This document shows positions 38,282 through 49,700 of a DNA stretch of 64,000 nucleotides, in pieces. The translations under genes and the position numbers were made by a program. Source of the DNA: Otis tarda (lineage: Eukaryota > Chordata > Aves > Otidiformes > Otididae). The notes beneath the pieces are model-generated. The model saw nothing but the letters and a program-made list of their open reading frames with translations, searched no databases and was not told the origin of the DNA. Each line of letters opens with the position of its first letter. The stretch's first letter is position 1. The stretch lies in the NCBI GenBank assembly GCA_026413225.1, contig CM048552.1, positions 202,195,553 to 202,259,552 on the forward strand, given 5' to 3'.

Positions 38282-39955
38282 TTATTACAGAAGACAAAAG
38301 TGACTTAGCTGTCACTGGAACACTGTACATTAACTTTGGGTATAGTCTGACGTGCAATTAAGCTGTCACTGCCATCAAACAATAATTTAATGTCCTGCCC
38401 CTATTCTTCCCCCCTACCTACCAACTTCCACAATCACTTCCTTTCCCAGGTTGCACTTTGCTCTGCCAGGATGAGCACTTCCACATAATGAACAAAATTG
38501 GGAAATGGGGACACATGGAAAATTACTCGAAGCTTAGCAGTTAGTTTAGCTCCCTGATCCGGTAGAGCACACAGCTGAGCAAATAGCAGTGCTAATACTA
38601 CTTAAGGGACAGAAAGGAGTGGAAACAAGGTCTGAGAGTGTGGAAAAAAAAAAAAAAAAAAAAAAGGGACAGGCTCTGGAGGTTTTCTGTTTGTTTGTTT
38701 AGCAGTAGAGCTGGCTTAAAACCACACAGCAAAATGTGGCTTCAGATAGACACTTTCCAGTAACCTCCTTTGGTCAGAAATTCCTGGGAGAACTACCAGA
38801 CAGGTCAACCACCCTTCACAGGAGAGGGTAGAGATAGAGGTGCTAGAATAGGACATACAAGAATTCAAAATTCCTGCACAATTAGTGTGACATCCAGTAG
38901 ACAATACCTATGACCATAGTTCTGAAGTAGAGGAGGGAAAAAAGCAAATTCACATCCCAATTCACCTGATTTACTGTGAGCCTTCCTAACAACACAAGTT
39001 TGTTTAGTAAGGGACTGGCCTAGTCTGTGAAAAGTTTCATGAATATGTAACTTGACAAAAACCCATCTGACAAATTAACCTAAGTAATCATATACTCATT
39101 CAGTTTTAAATTAAACCGAAGAAGAAGAGAGAGAAAGAAGCCTGCAACAAGAGTTACACATTTCCAAAAAGCAAGATCCAAGTAATTAAGGAAACTTGAA
39201 TTTAGATGTGACTGCATACGGAGAAACTGCAAAGGTACAATGAATTACCTTGAATTTGCATGCTAGTTGCAAGAAGGACGTAAAACACGTTGAAATCAGG
39301 GTTAGCTGAAGAAATGACATGGAGATGTAAGCAGAGGATCATGGACTGGGTGGAGAGAGAGTTGCAGGGTGGAATCAGTATTCAACAGTACCTGCATAGT
39401 GATTGTTTTAAGAAGTTAAGACAACCATGTTTTGTACCAGAAACTGCTGGAACTCCAGCACAAGAGCTCAGGGCAACCATCAGGGGGGTGCTGCGGCAGC
39501 TGCTGGTAAAGACTAGGGACTCCCACCAGACACTGGGCAGTGTCAGCCTAATTCAGGATATTTTCACAAACATCAATACTTAGAAAACTATCATTTTGTG
39601 CAACAACAAACCAAAAAAGAATTTAGAAAGTAAGGAGAAACAGCTTTTTAACCTAGAAAAGCCAAAAGAAAACACAGAGTAAAGAAGACCAGTGTGCAGA
39701 AAAGATGACACAGAAACAGATACAGCCTAAAGATTAAAGTATGACCCAAATCAAAATTAATTAATTAATCTCAATTTTCACCAATGCTACCAGTATGAAA
39801 ACAGCAGGAGAAATTCACAGGAATGAGTACATTAAAAATGCAAAATTATCACACAAATTTGAAAAAGAAAGAGCTCCATAAACAGGGGTTAGGACAGATA
39901 CAATTTAATACTAAAAATCAAACACATGAAAACACAAGACTTGTTACCCAAGATT
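38282..39955. other. Intron 1 stretch, no gene recognised
   Basis: Contains an A22 run (38644-38665). A 97-codon plus frame at 39290-39583 is GC-richer than its surroundings and slightly protein-like, but I do not recognise it and it has no splice or promoter context. Confidence 0.5.
38644..38665. repeat. Poly(A) run, A22
   Basis: An uninterrupted run of 22 A. Confidence 0.9.
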
Positions 39956-39959
39956 TTGG

Positions 39960-40300
39960 TTGAATCAATGAGCCTGACAAATGTATGCTTATATTTAAGA
40001 AACAAAGATAATGATACAACATGAATGCTCCATTAACTTGACCTTAAAATCAAGCAATTATTTAGAACACTGTTTGAAGGAAAGAACAATTAAAAGCATA
40101 GAAATTTATAGAAAATAGGGTAAAAGGCAACACAGATTTATCAAAGGTAAACTGCATTAGATCAGTGGATATCTCTCTTAGACAAGGCAAAAGATTTATT
40201 TACTTTTAAAGAAAAAAAAACCACACAACCACAATAATCTAATCAACTGGTCACCAGTAAAGCACATGATACCAAGCTACAATGGCATTTTAATGATTAA
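39960..40300 (+). mobile_element. Degraded CR1-like LINE (RT region) remnant
   Basis: AACACAGATTTATCAAAGGT (40129-40148) resembles the RT block coding SQHGFTKGKSC. About 120 bp later AGTAAAGCACATGATACCAA resembles the codons for SKFADDTKL around the RT active site. The order is right but the spacing is shorter than normal, so an internal deletion is likely. It is very diverged and full of stops. Confidence 0.45.
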
Positions 40301-40309
40301 GGTGGAGAA

Positions 40310-43300
40310 GATGAGAACTTACACAGTTCTTATAGATAAGAAGCAACTAGGAAGAAGTTTTGCTGCAAACAGCCAAAACCAGGAATGTCATTGTTTGGTA
40401 TTATTCAGACTGGTGCTGAGACCAATCTGACTTTAACATTTCCACCCTGACTTTGGGAGAGCTTGGCTGCTACCACAGAGCAGTGATGCATTACACTGGG
40501 CTCTCACCTTTGAAAAGAAGGGAAAGAGAGAGAAAAGAAAAAAGGCAGGGGAGGGAAGAGAAAATGTACGTTTGAAGTGTCCTCACCTACAGGAAACCAA
40601 AGCAAGAAAGATTTTCCTAAAGCACAAAAGGCAAAGAATAATTAAAATAAGAGGCTTATTTGTCCTTGTAATTCTACAGGATCAAATAACATTGATTCTT
40701 CTTATTGTTACCTGTTTTATTTTTCATTATGTTTATTTGAGTTAAAGGCTCTTTAGAGAAGGAAAATAATCCTACTGGTGATGCTTACTTTCATTTACAT
40801 AGTATCTTTCACTGAATAGAAGAGTACTTTTGCAAACAGACATTACAATGCACATGTGACATGTAAACCTCTCTTTTTTAAGCAACCTGCAAAATATCAA
40901 GTAAAATCATTAGCAGAACCAACCATGTGACCTAGGCACTGCCGCACCTTGTAACTTGCTTTGAATATGAAGCTGAAAGAAGATAAGACTTCTGAAGACA
41001 CACAGAATTTCCATACTATTTTCCCATGCCTGAATTATACTAAGCAAAACACCAGTGAAACAGAATCACTTTGTTCCAGCTTTTGGTGTGCTGTGAAATA
41101 CAGGTTTGCATAATTCAGGACAAGGAAGCAATTTAAGTTGGTAACTTCCAACTGATGTGAAAAACTATACTGTAACACAGCCCAGAGTTCATAACGTGCT
41201 GTGAAATTATTATCTTTCTAATTAAAGTTATTTGCACTTCACAAAGTGCCAATGGGAGGTTAGATTACTGCCCAACAGTACTTCAGTCTCATACTACTAT
41301 GGAAGAAGGTCACACTATTTTTCTCCAGTTTCATATTTACTTCATTGCTACTGCTTATAAGATCCCAAGACTTTTTCACCTTTTATAGTACACTTGAGGA
41401 ATCCATAGCACCTCATAGTCAAACAAAGACCATAAACTGATTTCATTTAATGACTGATGTTCTCACAAAATAGGATGAACAAAGATCAAATTTGTGAACA
41501 TTAGAATTAAAAGTAGAGGAAACAAAACTAGTATAATAATCTCCTGAACATTTAAAAGTTAATTCAAAAAGGCTTAGAAAGAGCTACTAAAATGAACAAA
41601 AAAAAACAGAGAAGCTGTTAGGAGAGAGGATGAGAACAGCTCGTCCAGTCTAGCAAAAGGATGTGATTATTCCCTAACCAAATCCAAGTAAGCAACAGTG
41701 CAGAAATGTTGAGTGAAAGGAAAATGAGCATAAACAATTTGAATTTCCAGATTAAATTCATTTTTAATTAGTTACTCAACCTTCAGAGTAACAAGGTTTT
41801 TGAATGGCCTTCTAGCAGAAATAGTAAGGATAAAAACTCTTATTAAAATGGAGTTTGACAAATAGGGATTACTAACACTAGCAGGAGATTGGATTTAACA
41901 AAGGAAATGAATGATACCCTTAAAAAAACAATTCTCCTATATTTCAAATTTATTTATAATTACAGTTTTGAGACTACAGAAAAAAAAATAGAAAGGCAAA
42001 GACATAGCACTTCTTTACATATCATTCAGTAGAAAGAAGAACTGTATTGTCATCTGTATTTTTCACAGAGGGTGAACACAAAGTCATTTACTATTAGAGG
42101 AAACTGCAAGTTGCTGTAGCACTTCTGCCCACGAAAACCCAAGAGAACTGTACAAGTTCAGCGACCACAGCATCATATTTTCCATTGTAGTAAAGACAAT
42201 ATTCATGAAGCAGCTGGTCTCTTATTAATAGAATTCATTTATCTTATTCATAGCTTTCAAGCATGCAGTAGACAACAAGCCAACTGGCCCATTAAGAAAC
42301 TGATTAAATTTGACCTTCTCAGAAATCAGTTTAAAAGTCTGAAAGTTCTAATTAAAAAAAAAATTGCACAATATTTTCTTAAATATGTAATTTCATATGG
42401 CATTTGAAACTTAAACCCACTCCTTTGGTAACCTGACATCATTCAACTACAAAATTTCTCTAAAGAATATCTGTTTCAATATTAAATCGCAAGAACACCC
42501 ATATTGAGTCACTCAGTAAAGTCACAGACTTTATTAACACAGCAGTCATTACTGACAGTATCAGAATCCACTTGCAGGGATTCCTGGTTCCATAATGTGA
42601 TGCACAGAAAATACTGTGTTCTGTTAACAGTCCACTACATACTAGTACTTGCTCTCTCTATATATATTTGGCTAAAGACAACGTGATACAGACTGCAGCT
42701 GCTTTAAACACTAGAGGAAGCAATTAAGCTCCTTCCCTGGCCAAGAACCAGCTTATCATTGGTATCTTCGCATGAAGGCTTAACACTGTTGGAATTGTTT
42801 CTGAAAATTACATCCGTAATCCACAGATAACTCGGACATCAGCAGAAGTTGAGCAGGACAGTAGAAATGCCTATTAGAAGTAACACAACAGTGAGGGAGC
42901 AGATTACTTCAAAACATTAATGCCAATTACTAAGCTTCCACTTCCTTTTAGCAGGAAACGTTTTTCCCCATTGGTAAGGGAATAATTTACTTAGAAACTA
43001 TGAAATGTAACCTCTTGTAATGTCCTTCCTCTCACCCAACCCTAACACGAAGGGCATGTTATGTATTTTTGTATTATATGACTAAAACAATTAAAAACAA
43101 TTCATTTCAAAGGCAGTGTGAGTTATTTCTGAAATTCTCACTAGAAAGCTATACTTTTATAATTCCATGTTCATCACCATAGTATCACATATGAAATATG
43201 AAGAATTAGATGTTTTACTTAAAATCTAAATTAATAAAAGAGAACGACTGCTACCAAACTTCAGCAGTTACTATTCAATGTACTCAGTCCTGTTCCAGTT

Positions 43301-46080
43301 AGAATCTGGAAAAGACATTGTAAAGATTCAATCTCATGAAAATATGTGAGGCCAAGATATCTGGGAAAATGCATCTCTCTGGAAACATGTAAAGGGTTTG
43401 GTTTTTTTTTTACATGAAAAAAAAATCCCAAGAGAAATAACATGATCATAGCTTCTTATGCTGTAATTTTGTCCTTGTTTTGTTTTTTTTTTTCCAGACA
43501 GCTAACCCCCAAAATTTCCATATATATAGCCAGGTTCATCACTGTATTTTTATAATTGGGTTTATGAGAGAAGAAAATCACCCCTGAAAACTGTATGTCA
43601 AAACAGTTTAAAGATAGTCTTTTCTGTGTGGAATTTTCATGAAACCCAGGTAAAAAAATACCCCTTTTCATCCCCTGCAAAAGATGGTATTTCTAAATTG
43701 TGCCCGTTTCTCTGTTTCTCCATGTGTTAAGTAGTAAAATAAAAGTACTAATGATTGCTACTAATTACAAATTCCTAAAGATATCTGTTAAATCTTGTTC
43801 ATATTACACCACAGCTCTGCATTACTGTTTGCACCACATTAAAACACTTAAAAAGGTATAGCACTACTTAAACCAGCTGCAAATCCACTGAATTTTCAAC
43901 CACTTAAACCAAAACTTATGTAGTTCTCATCTTTGAATACACGAACTTATTGCTAAAATTGAACTTAAGATGGAGAGAGAAGGCCTCAAAAATCAGAGGG
44001 AAAAACTGAAAGCTGCTGCACAGCAATAAGCCATGAGATCACCTGTACAAGATGCATGTTACTTTTCTTTATTGTTTAATACAATATTCATTAACTTTGG
44101 AGGAACAGGAGGCCTATTATGGAAATTAAAAGCAGATAAGTATTTCTACAATGAAATTTCCTATATAATGTATAAGACAACACAATGTATAAGACTAGGT
44201 TGCTTCTTCACAAGGCAACTACAAAGAAATTACAAAGTACACTACTGGTAAAAAGTACAGGAAAAATAGACTTGATGATTTAACTGAAAACAGCCTGAAA
44301 GAAATGACAAAAATAACAATTCTGCTGGACCTCATTATATGAAGCATTTAAGCATATGCACTTTAAACATACATCTGAAAAATCTATTAAATTAGGTGCC
44401 TGAAAAAGTTATGAAATCAACAGTTACCTCATAATGAAGAAGGCCACTAGGAGACAGCTTTTTTCTTAAAAGTTTTCTTTTTCTAATTCTTAAGTTAACA
44501 ACAAAGAAACTCTCCTCCAGATACACCAAAGAAAACTATATGGTCCTACTTAACTGTGCCTACATGTGGAGTTAAAATCTCTGTTGAAAGAAAACTTTTT
44601 AATGTAATAGTGCACTGTAATATGCACTTATTATATGCATAAACAAAGCCTTTCAAGAGATAGTAAAGTATTTAGTACCTCAGTTGATTTGAAAAAGAAA
44701 ATGTAGTCTCTCACTGCACATACTAATTGTAGGACAAGGCTGAAGGAGGCACAATGGCCATACAAATGTAATGCTAACACCTAACTAAACTGGACCATCT
44801 GTGCTCTTCTAGTGGACTCCCAGAGTCTCATATGGAAGAGAAGGAAATAGTGGGGGGAAAAAAAAAAAAACAAACCTAGAAAATGGCTGCTGAGGATTTG
44901 ATATCAATCCTAGCATTATCGGCTCTCACTGCATTCACAATAGTCAACTTCTGCTTCATGGAGTACCGTATTGAAGCTCTACATACTACTTTGGAAAGCA
45001 GCATTCTTCAGAATAAATGTAGCAAAATCACATTAAAATAAAGTCTGACCTTATATTGGGACCACTCCAACAATTAAAATGCAAAATGTTTCCATTAAGC
45101 CTATTTGTTCTGCCTTTAATTTATGTGGAATCTTTTGTCAGGTATATATAAACATTGTATTTTTATAGTAACTTCTTACATACCGTACTGTACACAAATT
45201 ACTGTTTTGTAACTTTTGTGATAGTTTAATTCTATGTGAAAAACTGTGCACATACTGTTATTTCATACTTACATTTAGGCAACTTTAATAGATTATAGTA
45301 TTTTCTAACAACAAGTCAGCCTTACTGTCTCTTCTCTTCAAAACTCATATTCTACTGAAGCTCTGCAGCACAATCTGGATTTTTACCCCAACAGAACTGA
45401 TTCTCCAAAATGATATGTAAATGAAAAATCCTAGATCACCTAAAGGCATAAAACATGGTAAATAATGCCTGTTGTTTTTCAGGCTTGTAGGTTATTAAAT
45501 ATTCAAAGACCAAATCACAAGAGTTCATCATTGAAATTAACTACTAACTCCGCTACTTGATTAGATTTTCAAAGGCAATTAAAGAAAATTAAAAAAAAAA
45601 AAAAAAGCCTTGCACAAGTATTTTACATTCCACTGTTTTTAAAGCTGAGGAGGAGTAGCTAGTGTGCTTTGAGTTAAAAGTTGTCTAATCTAGGAAACAT
45701 ACAACTGTGCTACCTTCGGTAACAGGTACACTGTCTTTGCAGCATCTACACCAGAGTCTGTACAGTATAAAGCTAGGATTTCTATTTTCTTGAGAAAAAT
45801 ACAGACATCTCCCCACTTGTCCTAACACAGAGACTGAGACAGTATTCTGTGGAACGCACGGTCACGAAACTAAGGGATTTGAAATGAATAAAAGGAGAAA
45901 TATTTCTTACTACACTAGAGCAGATCTTATTTTCCTAAGGCTAAAAGACACTATAGCACACAGCATTTTAAAGTTGCACATAGAATACAATAAGCATTGT
46001 GTCAAACACAATAACACTTGAACTAAGAAGTTTTAAAAATCCAGAGAACTCGCAAGTTAAGTAGTCATTACTTTAGAGAT
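40310..46080. other. Intron 1 stretch, no gene seen
   Basis: AT-rich DNA (A16 at 45591-45606). Nothing beyond simple runs was recognised. Confidence 0.55.
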
Positions 46081-46084
46081 AAAT

Positions 46085-46786
46085 ATGGATCGAGAGCAGC
46101 CCTGAGGAGAAGGACTTGGGAGTGCTGGTGGACGAGAAGCTCAACACGAGCCGGCAATGTGCTCTTGCGGCCCAGAAGGCCAACCGCATCCTGGGCTGCA
46201 TCAAGAGAAGCGTGGCCAGCAGGTCGAGGGAGGTGATTCTCCCCCTCTACTGTGCCCTGGCGACACCCCACCTGGAGTACTGTGTCCAGCTTTGGAGCCC
46301 CAACATAAGAAGGACATGGACCAGTTGGAGAAGGTCCAGAGGAAGGCCACGAAGATGATAAGAGGGCTGGAGCACCTTTCCTATGAGGACAGGCTGAGAG
46401 AGTTGGGGCTGTTCAGCCTGGAGAAGAGGAGGCTCAAGGGAGACTTGATAGTGGTCTTCCAGTACCTCAAGGGGGCCTACAAGAAAGATGGGGAGAGGCT
46501 GTTCAGTAGGACCTGTTGTGATAGGACGAGGGGTAATGGTTTTAAAATAGAAGGAGGTAGATTTAGATTAGATATTAGGAAAAAATTTTTTACAATGCGA
46601 GTTATAGAACACTGGAACAGGTTGCCCAGAGAGGTGGTGGAGGCCCCATCCCTGGGAACGTTGAAGGCCGGGTTGGATGAGGCTCTGAGCAACCTGATCT
46701 GGTTGGAGATGTCCCTGCTCCTTGCAGGGGTTTGGACTAGATGACCTTTGAAGGTCCCTTCCAACTCTAACCATTCTGTGATTCCA
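46085..46786 (+). mobile_element. CR1 LINE 3' fragment, 5'-truncated
   Basis: About 700 bp. It starts abruptly within the RT C-terminal region ([18 protein letters not shown]) and continues through [72 protein letters not shown] and EALSNLIWLEM to the end of the ORF. It closes with CCATTCTGTGATTCC. One frameshift in the CCCC run near 46297-46300 splits the frame; otherwise it is well preserved, making it the youngest-looking CR1 in the window. It is sense on plus, antisense to ARHGAP42. Confidence 0.93.
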
Positions 46787-46789
46787 TAA

Positions 46790-48220
46790 ATATTGCTTCT
46801 CCTTCAAGTGGGAGAGAATTGTTATACATGTAGACACAGAATCTAAATCTAGTAAGGACTCACAAGTATTCTTCACAAAAATAATGAGATTACTCACTTC
46901 AGAATCAAGGCCTACATTACTTCTCAAGAATGATATTCCTTGTACAGCAGTCTGTCTTTGAAAACTTAAGAAGAAAGTTGTACTTTGTTTATATTTGATG
47001 TGGAACAAAAAGCAATCAATTTCCAGTGCTAGTCCAGGTCAAACAAGTACCCATGTGGTATCCTAACTTGTTATTACCATTTGTGCACTCCATCTTATAG
47101 GACCAGGTTTGTAATAGCAAGTTTCTGTTAAACATACGTTTTTACTATATAAAACAAGCTCAGACTTGGAGCAAACTTTTTAGCAAAGAGAAAGACCTAA
47201 AGTACAACAAAAAAAGCAAACTGTTTTGCTCTGGAAAGAAAAATGTACCATTGAGTTTTTAGCTATATAAACATATATACATGCACATTTTCTATGTATT
47301 CCATCATTCTGTGGGCACGGATACAGGAATTTATTTAATTTAATACAAATTCGCATAAGATGCTAGGTTTGTATCCAGCTACTTACTAAAACAAAGATGT
47401 GTCCAAAAATACATGCACTTATATGAAAAAGGTCTCAAAAAGACAGTAGCTGCTTTATGTAAATGCAGTGTTGTAAATGAACTACATATAGGCAAGGCAC
47501 AAACAAGTACAATTAACATTCAGTTCCACTGTTGGCCAAACAAAATCTTCAGAATTTGACCTCCTGCCCCAGGTAAAGAGGCAAACTTTGGGTTTAGACT
47601 CTGGGTTAGCAGCAGTTAGGTTTCCTATGAGCTAAGGAGCTCATAGTAACACCTGTTCCCTGTCCACATAAGGAGAAATACTGCTACCCTTCACCCTACA
47701 AAAAAAAACCAACATACTCGGTCGATGTGGCAAATATTTTTAAAGATTAAAGTAATTATTTTCCTAGAACATTGCACGTTGCAGCATGGGAAGCTGTACG
47801 TTACTCTTCTGCGCTACCTGAAGGAAAGCTCTGGGCAACAGGTAAGAGAGTTCCAAAGTGACTTAATGACAAGAAGGAGGTGGAAAGGAGCTACAGGAGA
47901 AGAGGGCAAGCAGACCCCAGTAACGCTCATGGCAATTCCTAGTTTTCACTTTATACTTTTGAAAGCGTGAGGGCTGTTTTCATGCCCCGGGAAGCTGTCA
48001 GTGCTCATCTCACAGAGATTTAAAAGCACAAAACTGTTCATCCTTATCTCTTCTTTCAGAATCTTTCAAAATTCATAAAAATTAATCTACTACATGACGA
48101 CGGGGGGTGGGGGAAGATGTGGGGAGCATGTGAGATATAAACTCTCTTCATATACATTCACTTTAGTGCCCTGCTTTGCCCATTTATTAGGGACATCTCC
48201 ATTTCCTACAGATACCTAAT
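46790..48220. other. Intron 1 stretch close to exon 1, no gene seen
   Basis: AT-rich DNA grading into the CpG island. A G-rich patch (GGGGGGTGGGGG near 48102) precedes the island. Confidence 0.55.
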
Positions 48221-48226
48221 GAGCAG

Positions 48227-48400
48227 CCCACGTCCCGGAGCGAGACCCCCGGCAGCACTACGCGCCTGGTCCGAACAGAGACGTTCACCACCGCGCCGCT
48301 TTCAGCCCCAAACCCCGAAGCGGGGTGCTCCCCACGTCCCAGGGCGGGACCCCTGCGCCCGGCCCGCTCTCCCCATCCCCGGGCGGGACCCCCGCGCCTG
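48227..48400. repeat. GC-rich imperfect repeat, three copies, in the 5' part of intron 1
   Basis: A unit of the form CCCACGTCCCRGGGCGGGAC followed by CCC(T/C)GCGCCYGGCCC occurs at 48331 and, slightly changed, at 48371. A weaker copy starts at 48227 (CCCACGTCCCGGAGCGAGAC). The GGGCGGG cores at 48342 and 48381 are Sp1-type GC boxes, so this may be a promoter-proximal element. Confidence 0.6.
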
Positions 48401-48677
48401 GCCCTCTGACCACGCCGAGAGGGCGCGGCCGGGCCCGCGGGCCGGGGCAGGGTCCCGCACCGCCCCCGCTCCCGCTCCGCCGGGACACCCACCCAGCCCC
48501 GCCGCAGGCGAGGCGAGGCCAGGCAAAGCGGCGGGGTGGGAGCGGGGGAGAAAGTTTACGAGGCGTTTTTCAGCAGCTGCCGGCAGGGGAGCCCGCTCCC
48601 AGCGCCCATTCAAACAAAAGAAGCCCCCTCTCCTGCCCGCCGCCCCCGGCTTCCCCGCGCCCCGGCCCCGCCGCCCG

Positions 48678-48683
48678 ACTCAC
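48678..48683 (-). other. ARHGAP42: Splice donor of ARHGAP42 exon 1 (GTGAGT)
   Basis: The minus strand reads CGGA|GTGAGT. Cutting here leaves a single A that joins AT from exon 2 to make Asn, giving GALRN-LSMAV across the junction. Read-through instead gives Ser-Glu-Ser-Gly-Gly, which does not belong to the family. Confidence 0.93.
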
Positions 48684-48837
48684 TCCGCAGGGCCCCGATG
48701 AGGAGGCTGCCGTCCTTAATCAGCTCCTTGATGAACTTGTTCGTCCTCTCCAGCTCGATCTCGTGACACTTCAGGCGCTCCCTGAAATCCGGGCTGTCCA
48801 AGTAGGAGTCGCTGAACTCCAGCGTGGGCAACCCCAT
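48684..48837 (-). CDS. ARHGAP42: ARHGAP42 (GRAF3) coding exon 1, start of BAR domain
   Basis: ARHGAP42/GRAF3 is a cytoplasmic RhoA GTPase-activating protein with BAR, PH, RhoGAP and SH3 domains; it limits RhoA-driven contractility in smooth muscle (family knowledge). This exon holds 51 codons plus one base. The protein starts [16 protein letters not shown] and continues through [13 protein letters not shown] to GALR, the first part of the N-terminal BAR domain. All GRAF paralogues (ARHGAP26, ARHGAP10, OPHN1) share this block, but the [15 protein letters not shown] start and the GSLLIGALR end fit ARHGAP42 best by recall. The start at 48835-48837 has a strong Kozak context (GCTGCC before ATG, G after), and no ATG lies upstream in frame as far as 49083. 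The exon ends CGGA|GTGAGT, and the leftover A completes an Asn codon with exon 2. It lies inside a CpG island, as expected for a first exon. I recall Gln at residue 23 in the human protein; here it is Lys. Confidence 0.95.
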
Positions 48838-49420
48838 GGCAGCAGCAGCGGCGGCCGCAGCCCCCCGGCTGGCGGCGAAGGGCTGGGCGACTACGGGAGG
48901 GCTGCGCCGAGAGACGACGGGGACGAGGGGAAAGCGAGGGAGAGGCGAGGAGAAGCGAGGCGCGGCTGCCGTCCCCTCCGCCTCCCCGAAGAGGCTCCCG
49001 ACCCGGGGCACCGGCCCCCTCAGCGCCCGCCGCGCCGGCGGGGAGGCAGACGGCCGTTGGCGGCGCGCTCCGGCGGCTGTCACCCAGCTACATGCTGCCC
49101 GCGGGGCACCGCGGGCTCCCAGCGCAGCCGCCGCTCCGCCGCTTCCGGCAGCGTTCCTTCTTCCTCCCTCCCCGGCCCTAACTTCGTTCTGAACCTCCCC
49201 CGGCCCGGCCGAGGCAGCCCTCCTCCCGCCGCGGCATGCTCACATGCCGGGGACGCGGCCCCACCAGTACCCGCCCCTCGTTCGCCGCCACCGCCCCCTC
49301 GGCGGCGCTGCCCTCCAGCGGCGGCGCGGACGGGCCGGTTGCTGCGTGGCGTCGGCTAGGCCCGGCTCGGGGTGCAGGCGGAGGAGCCCTGTGTGGGTAG
49401 GGGCTGGCCTCCTCCTTCAT
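48838..49420 (-). promoter_or_regulatory. ARHGAP42: ARHGAP42 5' UTR and CpG-island promoter
   Basis: The DNA is very GC-rich and full of CpG, in sharp contrast to the AT-rich flanks, and contains the exon 1 start codon at one edge. It is a TATA-less island promoter with several GC-box-like stretches; the exact transcription start cannot be read from sequence. Directly upstream of the ATG is a run of GCN triplets (48838-48860) that would encode Ala if translated. The frame stays open for at least 82 codons upstream without an ATG. A divergent transcript from the island is possible but not shown. Confidence 0.8.
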
Positions 49421-49700
49421 CTGGAGCTTTGGGAGGCCCAGAGGAAGGCAGGGAAGAAGAATCCAGCTCAGGGGTATTGAAAACTGCGCTTGGAGGGGGC
49501 TGGTTTGTGTCGGAGGCTGATGTGGAGGAGGGCAGCCGGCCTTTGCCAGGGGAAGGCAGCGGCCGGCCAGGCTTCTCCGGCTACAGCTGGCGGAGCAGCG
49601 GGTGCTTGGCCCCGAGGCAGCCAGCCCGAGCGTGCCTGCCCTGCCAGGGGATCCTCCGTGACACCCAGCACGGCCCCGGTCGCGGGTGTGCCGGCCTGTG

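Larger units (their letters stand above)
10122..48683 (-). other. ARHGAP42: ARHGAP42 intron 1 (38,562 bp)
   Basis: It is bounded by the exon 1 donor and the exon 2 acceptor. A very long first intron is typical of this gene; in humans it carries a smooth-muscle enhancer bound by SRF (established knowledge, from memory). No nested protein-coding gene was recognised on either strand. The content is AT-rich unique DNA plus the repeats and motifs listed separately. Confidence 0.9.
48225..49700. other. CpG island
   Basis: CpG dinucleotides are frequent from about 48225 to 49420 and thin out towards 49700, while the DNA on both sides is AT-rich and CpG-poor. The island spans the start of intron 1, exon 1, the 5' UTR and the upstream promoter. 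Long reading frames on both strands here (for example 48325-49359 plus) are Pro/Arg/Ala-rich by-products of GC content, not genes. Edges are by eye. Confidence 0.9.

Noticed and set aside
46568-47008. 146-codon minus-strand frame
   Set aside because: Mostly the antisense of the CR1 tail; no independent similarity.
48325-49359. 344-codon plus-strand open frame across the CpG island
   Set aside because: Composition is Pro/Arg/Ala/Gly-rich as expected from GC content, it overlaps ARHGAP42 exon 1 antisense, and no domain is visible.
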